From Pseudomonas sp. MWU13-2105 (GTDB lineage Bacteria; Pseudomonadota; Gammaproteobacteria; Pseudomonadales; Pseudomonadaceae): a DNA stretch of 64,000 nucleotides. The stretch lies in NCBI RefSeq assembly GCF_023242315.1, contig NZ_JALLIY010000020.1:1-64000 (forward strand), written 5' to 3'. Position numbers and translations under genes: made by a program. The notes under the pieces were generated by a model. It made no database searches. It was not told where the DNA came from and saw nothing but the letters and a program-made list of their open reading frames with translations. The number at the start of each line of letters is the position of its first letter. Position 1 is the stretch's first letter. This document shows, in pieces, positions 24,088 to 32,807 of the stretch.

Positions 24088-25611
24088 TTACTGCACCTCC
24101 ACCGCCAGGCTGTCGTGGATCTTCTTCTGCCAGATGGCCGGGCCGGTGATATGTACCGACTCACCCTTGGAGTCAACAGCGACCGTTACCGGCATGTCCT
24201 TGACCTCGAACTCGTAGATCGCTTCCATGCCCAGTTCGGCAAAAGCGACGACCTTGGATTTCTTGATCGCCTGGGCCACCAGGTAGGCAGCGCCCCCCAC
24301 GGCCATCAGGTACACAGCCTTGTAGTCCTTGATCGCCTCGATGGCGGTCGGGCCGCGCTCGGATTTGCCGATCATGCCCAGCAAGCCGGTCTGGTCGAGG
24401 ATCTGCCGGGTGAATTTGTCCATGCGCGTGGCAGTGGTCGGACCGGCTGGGCCGACGACTTCCTCACGCACCGGATCCACCGGGCCGACGTAGTAGATAA
24501 AGCGACCCTTGAGGTCCACCGGCAAGGTTTCACCCTTGTTCAGCATTTCCACCATGCGTTTGTGCGCAGCATCACGGCCGGTGAGCATCTTGCCGTTGAG
24601 CAGGACGGTTTCGCCCGGCTTCCAGCTCTGCACGTCTTCCGGGGTCAGGGTGTCGAGGTTGACACGACGGGCCGACGGACCCGCTTCCCAGACGATTTCC
24701 GGGTAAGCATCCAGCGGTGGCGCTTCCAGCGACGCCGGGCCGGAACCGTCGAGCACGAAGTGTGCGTGACGGGTGGCGGCGCAGTTGGGGATCATGCACA
24801 CCGGCAGGGACGCCGCGTGAGTCGGGTAATCCATGATCTTCACGTCGAGCACGGTGGTCAGGCCGCCCAGGCCCTGGGCGCCGATGCCCAGTTGGTTGAC
24901 CTTCTCGAACAGCTCCAGGCGCATTTCTTCGATGCGGTTGGACGGGCCACGCTTCTTCAGCTCGTGGATGTCGATGGATTCCATCAACACTTCCTTGGCC
25001 ATCACCGCGGCTTTCTCGGCGGTACCGCCGATGCCAATGCCGAGCATTCCCGGCGGGCACCAGCCGGCACCCATGGTCGGCACAGTCTTCAGTACCCAGT
25101 CGACGATCGAGTCGGACGGGTTGAGCATGGCCATTTTCGATTTGTTCTCGGAGCCGCCGCCCTTGGCCGCGACGTCCACTTCCACGGTGTTACCCGGAAC
25201 GATGGAGTAGTGGATGACCGCCGGGGTGTTGTCCTTGGTGTTCTTGCGGCTGCCTGCCGGGTCGGCCAGGATCGAGGCGCGCAGGACGTTTTCCGGCAGG
25301 TTGTAGGCGCGACGCACGCCTTCGTTGATCATGTCGTCCAGGCCCATGGTGGCACCGTCCCAGCGCACATCCATGCCCACGCGCACGAACACGGTGACAA
25401 TCCCGGTGTCCTGGCAGATCGGCCGGTGGCCGGTGGCGCACATGCGCGAGTTGATCAGGATCTGCGCCATGGAATCGCGGGCCGCCGGCGACTCTTCCCG
25501 CAGGTAGGCCTCGTGCATGGCCTGGATAAAGTCCACGGGATGGTAATAGGAAATGAACTGCAGGGCGTCGGCAACGCTCTGTATCAGGTCGTCTTGCTTG
25601 ATCACGGTCAT
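24088..25611 (-). CDS. fumA: Class I fumarate hydratase (iron-sulfur)
   Basis: This 507-residue enzyme has the fused alpha and beta domains of single-chain class I fumarases. The three cysteines expected to hold the 4Fe-4S cluster are visible in PICQDTGI, GAGWCPPGM and IPNCAATRHAHF. It hydrates fumarate to malate in the TCA cycle in the cytoplasm. The start at 25611 has AGGAG about eight bases upstream; the longer frame would add 57 unsupported residues. A TATACT -10-like element at 25740-25745 suits a leader of about 120 bases. A SadC-like cyclase is divergent from it. Confidence 0.95.
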   Translation of the reverse strand: MTVIKQDDLIQSVADALQFISYYHPVDFIQAMHEAYLREESPAARDSMAQILINSRMCATGHRPICQDTGIVTVFVRVGMDVRWDGATMGLDDMINEGVRRAYNLPENVLRASILADPAGSRKNTKDNTPAVIHYSIVPGNTVEVDVAAKGGGSENKSKMAMLNPSDSIVDWVLKTVPTMGAGWCPPGMLGIGIGGTAEKAAVMAKEVLMESIDIHELKKRGPSNRIEEMRLELFEKVNQLGIGAQGLGGLTTVLDVKIMDYPTHAASLPVCMIPNCAATRHAHFVLDGSGPASLEAPPLDAYPEIVWEAGPSARRVNLDTLTPEDVQSWKPGETVLLNGKMLTGRDAAHKRMVEMLNKGETLPVDLKGRFIYYVGPVDPVREEVVGPAGPTTATRMDKFTRQILDQTGLLGMIGKSERGPTAIEAIKDYKAVYLMAVGGAAYLVAQAIKKSKVVAFAELGMEAIYEFEVKDMPVTVAVDSKGESVHITGPAIWQKKIHDSLAVEVQ

Positions 25612-25739
25612 GGGTCGCGCTCCTCTATAAAGACGGGAACATGGAAATAAGGTGTTTGCGACCGTTTTGCATCTGGTCTGTCGAAAACATCTTTTGAGAC
25701 GAGCCGGGCACGCATGACCGGCACAAAATGAGGCGCGGC

Positions 25740-25745
25740 AGTATA
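25740..25745 (-). promoter_or_regulatory. Candidate -10 element for fumarase
   Basis: TATACT on the minus strand, about 130 bases before the fumarase start. The -35 region is weak, so this is only suggestive. Confidence 0.3.
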
Positions 25746-25904
25746 ACCCGCCCTTCAGCCGGGCACATCCGTCAGTGGTCAAACCAAGGTCGCAGGGACG
25801 TCGGCACCCTTCTTGCCTGCTCGCACAAGTAAAGCTGTATGAGTTTCAAAAAATTGAATAGTTATTTTTGAGCCAGATCACTAGAGTGGCAAGTGGCCTG
25901 TACG

Positions 25905-25910
25905 GGAAGG
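25905..25910 (+). promoter_or_regulatory. Ribosome binding site that decides the TTG start of the cyclase
   Basis: GGAAGG (25905-25910) lies seven bases before TTG at 25918. No in-frame ATG occurs before the first membrane helix, so TTG is the likely start. Confidence 0.7.
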
Positions 25911-25917
25911 AAATCCC

Positions 25918-27054
25918 TTGAGCCCTCAGCGCACAGTGAGTCAAAGATTGACCCATAAAGCCATACAGAGTCTGTTACGCAAACGTTTTGCCCTGGCTGC
26001 CGGCACCTATCTCCTGGTGCTGTCGCTGTTATGGGTAGCGATTTTTACCGATCACTACGAGGCCAGCGTAACCACGGGCCTGATCGGTAGCGGCCTGGTG
26101 ATTATCAGTCAGGGCGTACTCGGCTGGCTGTTTATCAGCGACCGCAACCGGAATTTTAGCGATCCCAGCCTGACTGAGCTGCAGGTGCTGATAGGCCTGG
26201 GTTGGCAAACCTATCTGATGGCCAACCTCGAACAGGCCCGCGGCACGTTCCTGGTGTTTTACCCGCTGGTGCTGCTGTTCGGCATGTTTCATCTGCCGCA
26301 GCGCAAGTTCGTGCGCTGCGCGGTCCTGATGTTCTTCAGCTTTGCCGCGCTCAACCTCTGGGAGGGCTATCATTTCCAGTTACCGGACCCGAGCCTGGCC
26401 TTGCTGCAGGTGTGCGTGCTGTTCGTCGTGCTGCTGTGGTTGTGCCTCTACGCCAGCTACGTGCAAGCCTCCCGCCAGCGCATGCGTCAGCGTCGCTTTG
26501 CCTTGCAGGCCCACCAGGACACCCTGCGCGGGATGATGCGCCAGTTGGAAGACCTGGTGGCGACCGATGAACTGACCGGGTTGTACAATAGACGGCATTT
26601 CCTGCGGCTGGCTTCCCGTGAGCTGGAGCTGATGGACGCGGATGTGGTCCATGGCCTGGCCTTGATCGATCTCGATCATTTCAAGCGGATCAACGATATG
26701 CACGGGCATGCCGCCGGTGACCAGGTCTTGCAGGCGTTCGCCGCGGTGGCCAATGCCTGTGTGCGCGACGGCGATGTGCTGGCGCGCTACGGTGGAGAAG
26801 AATTCGTGTTGCTGCTACCCAATGCCGACCCCGAGCGCCTGACCTCCTGTTGCGAGCGCCTGCGCCTGGCCTTCACCCAGGTGGAGCTGATGGGCCTGGC
26901 GGTAAGCAACCTGAGTCTGTCGGTGGGCATGACGCTGCTGGGGGTGGAAGACGACCTCGACAATGCCTTGCAGCGTGCCGACCAGGCGTTGTACCGCGCC
27001 AAGCGCGACGGTCGTAATCGCTGCTGCGCGGCCTGGGAATACACCGATGCCTGA
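25918..27054 (+). CDS. sadC: Membrane diguanylate cyclase, SadC-like
   Basis: This 378-residue protein has about five to six hydrophobic helices (roughly 25-180) and a C-terminal GGDEF domain. The active-site motif is GGEEF in ARYGGEEFVLLL, and an inhibitory-site RxxD (RDGD) lies five residues before it, so it should make cyclic-di-GMP and be product-inhibited. In P. aeruginosa the same neighbours (fumarase, ferredoxin reductase, crotonase, pykA) surround sadC (PA4332); this protein seems shorter than that one, so orthology rests on position. Its stop overlaps the start of the ferredoxin reductase by eight bases. Confidence 0.85.
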   Translation: MSPQRTVSQRLTHKAIQSLLRKRFALAAGTYLLVLSLLWVAIFTDHYEASVTTGLIGSGLVIISQGVLGWLFISDRNRNFSDPSLTELQVLIGLGWQTYLMANLEQARGTFLVFYPLVLLFGMFHLPQRKFVRCAVLMFFSFAALNLWEGYHFQLPDPSLALLQVCVLFVVLLWLCLYASYVQASRQRMRQRRFALQAHQDTLRGMMRQLEDLVATDELTGLYNRRHFLRLASRELELMDADVVHGLALIDLDHFKRINDMHGHAAGDQVLQAFAAVANACVRDGDVLARYGGEEFVLLLPNADPERLTSCCERLRLAFTQVELMGLAVSNLSLSVGMTLLGVEDDLDNALQRADQALYRAKRDGRNRCCAAWEYTDA

Positions 27055-27985
27055 GCTGCGGGTCGGCACGCGGGGCTGGTCGGTGGAAGCCGGCAGCAAC
27101 CTGCTCGATGCCTTGAACCAGGCGGGGGTGGCGGTGCCCTACAGTTGCCGGGCGGGCAGTTGCCATGCCTGCCTGGTGCGTTGCGTGCGGGGGGAGCCCC
27201 AGGACAATCGACCGCAGGCCCTGGCCGTTGCCCAGCGCGAGCGCGGCTGGCGGTTGGCCTGTCAGTGTCAGGTACGTGAAGATCTTCAGGTTGAAGTCTT
27301 CGATCCGCGTCGTGACGGCCTGTCGGCAACGGTGCTCGAACTGGACTGGCTGAGCCCGACGGTGCTGCGCCTGCGCCTGCTGCCCGAACGCAGCCTGCGC
27401 TACAGCGCCGGCCAGCATCTGGTGCTGTGGACGGAGCAGGGGATCGCCCGGCCGTACTCGTTGGCCAGCCTGCCCGAGGAGGACCGCTACCTGGAGTTCC
27501 ACCTCGACTGCCGACACCCCGGCGCATTCAGCGACGCGGCCCGCCGGCTCCAGGTCGGCGCGCCGATTCGCCTGGGCGAACTGCGCGGCGGAGCCTTGCA
27601 TTATGATCCGGACTGGCACGCCCGGCCGCTCTGGCTGCTGGCGGCCGGTACGGGCCTGGCACCGTTATGGGGAGTGTTGCGCGAGGCGTTGCGCCAGGGG
27701 CACGCGGGACCGATTCGCCTGGTTCACCTGGCCCACGACGCCAGTGAGCACTATCTGGCGCCTGCGCTGGAGGAACTGGCCGCGGAGTTTCCCAGCCTGA
27801 GCGTCGAATATGTCACTGGGGCCGAACTGCCGGACTTTCTGGCCAAACTGCGCCTTGTCTCCCGGCAAACCCTGGCTCTACTCTGTGGTGCCCCGGCGAG
27901 TGTCGAGGTGTTGGCCAAACGCCTGTACCTGGCCGGACTGCCACGCAATCAGCTGTTGGCCGATGTATTCGTGCCGCACGCCTGA
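27047..27985 (+). CDS. 2Fe-2S ferredoxin-NAD(P)H reductase
   Basis: This 312-residue protein fuses a plant-type 2Fe-2S ferredoxin domain (about 1-85; CRAGSCHAC followed by CQCQ holds the cluster) to a flavin/NAD reductase (about 95-310; RPYSLASLP for FAD and AAGTGLAPLWG for NAD). Such enzymes pass electrons from NAD(P)H to oxygenases or other acceptors, but no oxygenase gene is adjacent. The start at 27047 overlaps the cyclase stop, pointing to translational coupling. In P. aeruginosa the position corresponds to PA4331. Confidence 0.9.
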   Translation: MPELRVGTRGWSVEAGSNLLDALNQAGVAVPYSCRAGSCHACLVRCVRGEPQDNRPQALAVAQRERGWRLACQCQVREDLQVEVFDPRRDGLSATVLELDWLSPTVLRLRLLPERSLRYSAGQHLVLWTEQGIARPYSLASLPEEDRYLEFHLDCRHPGAFSDAARRLQVGAPIRLGELRGGALHYDPDWHARPLWLLAAGTGLAPLWGVLREALRQGHAGPIRLVHLAHDASEHYLAPALEELAAEFPSLSVEYVTGAELPDFLAKLRLVSRQTLALLCGAPASVEVLAKRLYLAGLPRNQLLADVFVPHA

Positions 27986-28013
27986 GCGCGGGACCCACAA
28001 TAAGAGAGTTTCC

Positions 28014-28763
28014 ATGACTGACGCGATTGTGCTGGAGCGCGAAGGCAGCTTGCTGACCCTGCGCCTGAACCGTGCCGACAAGAAGAACGCCCTGACCCGC
28101 TCCATGTACAGCCAGTTGGGCCAGGCCCTGCGCGAGGCGGATGGCGACCCCGGGATCAGCGCGGTGTTGATCCGTGGCAGCAGCGAGTGTTTTACCAGCG
28201 GCAACGACATTGCCGATTTTCTCGAAGAGCCGCCGAGCGGTCTCGACAGCCCGGTGTTTGCCTTCATGCGCAGCCTGCTCGATTGCCGCAAGCCGGTGAT
28301 CGCCGCGGTGGCGGGCCCGGCGGTGGGGATCGGCACGACGTTGCTGCTGCATTGTGACCTGGTGTACGTCAGCGCCGATGCCCGTCTGCGCATGCCATTC
28401 GTCAATCTGGGGTTGTGCCCGGAGTTCGGCTCCAGCCTGTTACTGCCACGGCTGCTCGGTCACGCCCGGGCGGCGCAACTGTTGCTGCTGGGCGAGGGTT
28501 TCAGCGGCGAGCAGGCGGCGACCTGGGGCCTGGCCAGCGAGGCGTTGCCCAATGGTGAACTGGCCTTGGCCAAGGCGCGGGAGGTGGCGCTGCGTTTCGA
28601 GAAGTTGGCCCCGGCGGCGGTGCAGGCCAGCAAGCAATTGATGAAGGACCCGGATCGCGAGCAACTGCGCCAGGTGCTGGAGGCCGAAGCCGTGCTGTTT
28701 ATCCAGCGCTTGCGTTCGCCCGAGGCCATTGCGGCATTGTCGGGGTTTATGAACAAGCGCTGA
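28014..28763 (+). CDS. Enoyl-CoA hydratase/isomerase family protein
   Basis: This 249-residue protein has the crotonase fold: the oxyanion-hole segments FTSGNDIADF and GPAVGIGTTLLLHCD, and one catalytic-type Glu in LGLCPEFGSS. Having one obvious acid is more like enoyl-CoA isomerases than classical two-Glu hydratases; the substrate is unknown. AGAG lies eight bases before ATG 28014. It follows the reductase by 28 bases and ends at a strong terminator, closing the cyclase operon. Confidence 0.88.
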   Translation: MTDAIVLEREGSLLTLRLNRADKKNALTRSMYSQLGQALREADGDPGISAVLIRGSSECFTSGNDIADFLEEPPSGLDSPVFAFMRSLLDCRKPVIAAVAGPAVGIGTTLLLHCDLVYVSADARLRMPFVNLGLCPEFGSSLLLPRLLGHARAAQLLLLGEGFSGEQAATWGLASEALPNGELALAKAREVALRFEKLAPAAVQASKQLMKDPDREQLRQVLEAEAVLFIQRLRSPEAIAALSGFMNKR

Positions 28764-28779
28764 TCCGCGTTTTGGCCAC

Positions 28780-28823
28780 CATGAAAAAGCCCCGCCCTCT
28801 TGCGAGAGGCGGGGCTTTTTCAT
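28780..28823. terminator. Bidirectional terminator between the crotonase and pykA genes
   Basis: CATGAAAAAGCCCCGCC and GGCGGGGCTTTTTCATG form a near-perfect stem around TCTTGCGAGA, with A runs on one side and T runs on the other, so it serves both converging genes. Confidence 0.92.
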
Positions 28824-28839
28824 GGTGCTGTAGCGAGGA

Positions 28840-30291
28840 TCAGACCAGTGGGTCGCCCACGTGCAGGATCTTCATGCCGTTGGTACCGCCGATGGTGTGG
28901 TAGCTGTCGCCCTTGGTCAGGATGACCCAGTCGCCTTGCTCGACCACGCCGCGCTTGAGCAGCTCGTCGACCGCGGCCTGGCTGACTTGCTCAGGCGGCA
29001 GCGAAGCCGGGTCGAACGGCACGGTGTAGACACCACGGAACATCGCCGCGCGGGCCTGGGTTTCACGATGCGGGGAAAACGCGTAGATCGGCACCGAGGA
29101 ACGAATCCGCGACATGATCAACGGCGTGTAACCGCTTTCGGTCAGGGCGATGATCGCCTTGACGCCCGGGAAATGGTTGGCGGTGTACATGGCCGCCAGC
29201 GCGATGCTCTGGTCGCAGCTTTCGAAGACCTTGCCGATACGGTGGCTGGAGGTCTTGCTGGTCGGATGCTTTTCGGCGCCGACGCAGATCCGTGCCATGG
29301 CTTGCACCGCTTCCAGCGGATAGGCACCGGCGGCACTTTCGGCCGAGAGCATCACGGCGTCGGTGTAGTCCAGCACTGCGTTGGCTACGTCGGACACTTC
29401 GGCACGGGTCGGCATCGGGTTCTGGATCATCGACTCCATCATCTGGGTCGCGACGATCACTGCCTTGTTGTGGCGGCGCGCATGCAGAATGATTTTCTTC
29501 TGGATGCCCACCAGCTCGGCGTCGCCGATTTCCACACCGAGGTCACCACGAGCCACCATCACTGCATCGCTGGCCATGATCAGGCCGTCGAGGGTTTCGT
29601 CGTCGGCCACGGCTTCGGCGCGTTCGATCTTCGCCACCAGCCAGGCAGTACCGCCAGCCTCGTCGCGCAGCTTACGGGCGTACTCCATGTCGGCGGCGTC
29701 GCGCGGGAAGGAGACCGCGAGGTAGTCGACTTCCATTTCGGCGGCGAGCTTGATGTCGGCCTTGTCTTTTTCGGTCAGGGCCGGGGCGGTCAGGCCGCCA
29801 CCGCGACGGTTGATGCCTTTGTGGTCCGAAAGCGGGCCACCGATCAACACCACGCAGTGCAGCTCGGTGTCGGTCGCGGTTTCAACGCGCATGACCACAC
29901 GGCCGTCGTCGAGCAGCAGTTCGTCGTTGACGCCGCAATCCTTGACCAGGTCCGGGTAGTCGATACCGACGACCTGCTGGTTGCCCTCGGTCAGCGGATG
30001 GCTGGTGGAGAAGGTGAAGCGATCACCGACCTTGAGTTCGATACGTTTGTTGGCGAACTTGGCGATACGGATCTTCGGGCCCTGCAGGTCACCCAGCAGC
30101 GCGACGAAGCGCCCGTGCTTGGCGGCGAGGTCGCGCACCAGCTTGGCACGAGCCTTGTGCTCGTCGGGAGTACCGTGGGAGAAGTTCAGACGGGCAACGT
30201 CCAGGCCAGCGAGAATCAGCTGTTCGAGAACTTCCGGCGAGTTGCTGGCCGGGCCCAGTGTGGCGACGATTTTAGTACGACGAACGGACAT
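28840..30291 (-). CDS. pykA: Pyruvate kinase
   Basis: This 483-residue enzyme transfers phosphate from phosphoenolpyruvate to ADP. It has the substrate strand VARLNFSHGTPDEHK, the catalytic lysine in LVAKIERAEA, the metal-binding MVARGDLGVEIG and the helix TQMMESMIQNPMPTRAE typical of the family. The C-terminal domain (about 355-483) would be the allosteric region. Position beside the fumarase/SadC block matches P. aeruginosa pykA (PA4329). It is divergent from the lipoprotein gene, 172 bases away. Confidence 0.97.
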   Translation of the reverse strand: MSVRRTKIVATLGPASNSPEVLEQLILAGLDVARLNFSHGTPDEHKARAKLVRDLAAKHGRFVALLGDLQGPKIRIAKFANKRIELKVGDRFTFSTSHPLTEGNQQVVGIDYPDLVKDCGVNDELLLDDGRVVMRVETATDTELHCVVLIGGPLSDHKGINRRGGGLTAPALTEKDKADIKLAAEMEVDYLAVSFPRDAADMEYARKLRDEAGGTAWLVAKIERAEAVADDETLDGLIMASDAVMVARGDLGVEIGDAELVGIQKKIILHARRHNKAVIVATQMMESMIQNPMPTRAEVSDVANAVLDYTDAVMLSAESAAGAYPLEAVQAMARICVGAEKHPTSKTSSHRIGKVFESCDQSIALAAMYTANHFPGVKAIIALTESGYTPLIMSRIRSSVPIYAFSPHRETQARAAMFRGVYTVPFDPASLPPEQVSQAAVDELLKRGVVEQGDWVILTKGDSYHTIGGTNGMKILHVGDPLV

Positions 30292-30463
30292 GCAGAGACT
30301 CCTGAGTTCAAGCGCAGCGAAAGGCTACTATGGTCCTCGGCTGTAGTCATTGTTCATTTGCACTACTTTTCGGCCTATGATTTTTTTCGAATAGGTTGTT
30401 TGGCGAACACTCTGGAGATTTTCGTCATCGGGTCGATACACTAGCAAGAACAGGAGACCCCCC

Positions 30464-30838
30464 ATGCGAATTTTGCTCGTTTTAGCCCTGGCAGCCAGTG
30501 TGGTTGGTTGCACCCGCTGGTCGATGAACAGTCATCTGAACAATGCCTACCGCTCCTATGATCGCGGTAATTGTGAAGACGTCATGCTGCAGCTGTCCCA
30601 GGTCGACCGGGAGAGCCGTACCCGGCCCTATGTCCAGCCGGAAGTGTCGATGCTGCGCGGCCAGTGCCTGGAGCGACAGAAGCTGTTCGTCGACGCGGTA
30701 CAGACCTATCAGTTCATCATCGCCCAGTACCCTTACAGCGAATACGCGTATCGGGCCCGGGCGCGCCTGGAAACCTTGCGTCAGCTGGGGCACGCGGATG
30801 GCGCGGTGCCAGCCCAGCCCAGCCCCGCGCCTTTGTAG
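30464..30838 (+). CDS. Small TPR-like lipoprotein
   Basis: This 124-residue protein has a short signal sequence and lipobox (SVVGC at about 12-16), so the cysteine would be lipidated. The rest is helical with tetratricopeptide-like spacing (AYRSYDRGNCEDVMLQL and FVDAVQTYQFIIAQYPYSEYAYRARARLETL). The end is Pro-rich. CAGGAG lies just upstream of the ATG. TPR lipoproteins usually hold partner proteins at the envelope; no partner is apparent. It is divergent from pykA. Confidence 0.85.
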   Translation: MRILLVLALAASVVGCTRWSMNSHLNNAYRSYDRGNCEDVMLQLSQVDRESRTRPYVQPEVSMLRGQCLERQKLFVDAVQTYQFIIAQYPYSEYAYRARARLETLRQLGHADGAVPAQPSPAPL

Positions 30839-31053
30839 TCCGTCGTTGAGCAATGATGCTTGAAATATCAACTGGCTCTCTGCCAGCTTTACGCTAACAT
30901 TCGAGTGTGTGGTTTCAGTTTTTTCAATTCTTTTGAATTGAAAGCCATGGCTCGGTAGCTGTTGTGCGGTAGGGCGATTGGCCTCTGCCGCGCCGGGACC
31001 AAGGGAGGGCAGTGCCGTTCGTCTGCTCCGAAGCATTAGCGCAGCCATGCTGA

Positions 31054-31437
31054 ATGGCTTTTATAGCGATTATTGCCATGCCTACTGACCGTCGAATCGA
31101 GCGGCATCAACTGCCTTATTTCCTGCAAGTGTTCAATCGCCATACCGGCAAGCCTATTGGCTACCTGGGGAATGTCTGTGAAGGGGGGCTGATGTTGATC
31201 AGTCAGTTGCCCTTGCTGGTCAAGGCCGAGTTCGAGCTGCAGCTGAGGCTTCCGCTCAGTGATGGCAGCCAGCAACTGATCGATCTGCGCGGCCGCTGCC
31301 TGTGGTGCCATGAGGAGACTTCCCCGGGTTACTACGACTCGGGGTTCAAGCTGCTCGAGTCGACCGCGGAGTATCTGCAACTGGTGGCGGCGTTGCAGCA
31401 CTACTTCAGCTTCCATCCGTTGGAGGCTTCCGCGTAG
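31054..31437 (+). CDS. PilZ domain protein with altered motif
   Basis: This protein of 127 residues from 31054 (119 from the ATG at 31078; neither start has a good ribosome binding site) is one PilZ domain. The first motif RRIER fits the cyclic-di-GMP-binding RxxxR. The second reads NVCEGG, where NxSxxG would be expected, so the serine is replaced by cysteine. PilZ proteins change conformation on binding cyclic-di-GMP. It is convergent with the DUF58 operon, 25 bases away, and close to the SadC-like cyclase region. Confidence 0.85.
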   Translation: MAFIAIIAMPTDRRIERHQLPYFLQVFNRHTGKPIGYLGNVCEGGLMLISQLPLLVKAEFELQLRLPLSDGSQQLIDLRGRCLWCHEETSPGYYDSGFKLLESTAEYLQLVAALQHYFSFHPLEASA

Positions 31438-31462
31438 TGCGGGGTGTCGAGGAGCCTGGATC

Positions 31463-32794
31463 CTATAGGGTTCCGGCTCTCTTCCAACTCAGGTAGCGAC
31501 TGACCAGATCGGCACCCAGCTCGCTTGGGCGGGCGTCGAGCACCGGCACACCATGGGCGGCCAGCCGTTCATGGAGGGTGGCCCGGGCATTCAGGTAATC
31601 CACCGTGCCGCAGTAGGCCAGGGCCTCGGACAGGGTCTGCACCGGTGCCTGGCGCAACTGGTCGAGCACTTCCTCGCGCAAACTGGCCACCAGCACCCGA
31701 TGTTGCCGGCCCAGGCGTTTGACCGCCGTCAGCAGGGCCTCATCGTCGTCATCGCGCAGGTTGGTCACCAATACCACCAGGGCCCGGCGTTTCTGTCGGG
31801 CCAGTAGTTGGCTGGCCGCGGCCTGGTAGTCCGCCGGACGCTGGCTGCTGTTCAGGTCGTAGACGCTGTTGAGCAATACATTGAGTTGACCCTGGCCCTT
31901 GACCGGGGCGAGAAAGCGCGGCTGTTCGCCGGCAAAGGTGCACAGGCCCACCGCATCGCCCTGGCGCAAGGCCACGTAGCTGAGCAACAGGCAGGCGTTG
32001 AGGGCATGGTCGAAGTGCGCCAGTTCGCCGTCCTGGCTGCGCATCCGTCGGCCGCAATCGAGGAGGAAAACGATCTGCTGGTCACGCTCGTCCTGGTACT
32101 CCCGGGCGATCGGCGTGCGCTGTCGGGCCGTGGCTTTCCAGTCGATCTGGCGCAGGCTGTCGCCTTCGCGAAACTCGCGCAGCTGATTGAATTCCAGGCC
32201 CAGGCCGCGCCGCTGGCGTTGACGCACACCGAGCTGGCTGAGCCAGTTGTCCACGGCCAGGAGCTGGGCGCCGTAGAGACGGGCGAAGTCCGGGTAGACG
32301 CGGGTGGCATCGGCCAGTTCCAGATAGCGCCGTTCGGACCACAGCCCCAACGGGCTGGGCAGGCTGACTTCGCAACGTTCGTAGCGAAAATGGCCACGGC
32401 TCAAGGGCCGCACGCGGTAGCTCAGTTCGCTGCCTTCGCCCGCTTGCAAGGTGATCGCCTGGGGCAGGTTGGCGAACGCCAGGCCGGCGGGCACATGATC
32501 GAAGAGTTGCACCCGCAGGGGCGTGGGGTGGCCGTGACTGAGCGCGATACGCACTTCGCCCCAGCGGCCCAGGGCCAGGCTGCCGGGTAAATGGCGCTGC
32601 AGGCGCGGCGAGGGCACGCGCCTGAGCCGGGCACCATCGAGCAGGCTCAATAGCAGCAAGGCCAGGAGCAAGCCCCAGGCAATCGAGCCGAGGCGCTCGG
32701 GCAACTCGACGCCCAGGGCCCTGAGCGCGCCCAGGCCGAGGCCCAGGGCCAGGAGCACGCCGAGCCAGATCAGCAGCAGCCGTGAAGGTCTCAT
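31463..32794 (-). CDS. DUF58 domain protein
   Basis: From the ATG at 32794 this encodes 443 residues, starting MRPSRLLLIWLG. Two N-terminal membrane helices (about 4-50) precede a large region. The DUF58 core is around 200-290, with LGLEFNQLREFREGDSLRQI, followed by a von Willebrand A-like part (VFLLDCGRRMR). DUF58 genes usually sit with MoxR ATPases, and the pair is thought to act like MoxR/VWA chaperone units on metalloproteins or membrane proteins. The alternative start at 32836 would overlap moxR by 29 bases. It is the last gene of a six-gene operon. Confidence 0.88.
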   Translation of the reverse strand: MRPSRLLLIWLGVLLALGLGLGALRALGVELPERLGSIAWGLLLALLLLSLLDGARLRRVPSPRLQRHLPGSLALGRWGEVRIALSHGHPTPLRVQLFDHVPAGLAFANLPQAITLQAGEGSELSYRVRPLSRGHFRYERCEVSLPSPLGLWSERRYLELADATRVYPDFARLYGAQLLAVDNWLSQLGVRQRQRRGLGLEFNQLREFREGDSLRQIDWKATARQRTPIAREYQDERDQQIVFLLDCGRRMRSQDGELAHFDHALNACLLLSYVALRQGDAVGLCTFAGEQPRFLAPVKGQGQLNVLLNSVYDLNSSQRPADYQAAASQLLARQKRRALVVLVTNLRDDDDEALLTAVKRLGRQHRVLVASLREEVLDQLRQAPVQTLSEALAYCGTVDYLNARATLHERLAAHGVPVLDARPSELGADLVSRYLSWKRAGTL

Positions 32795-32807
32795 GGACTT
32801 GGGGGCC

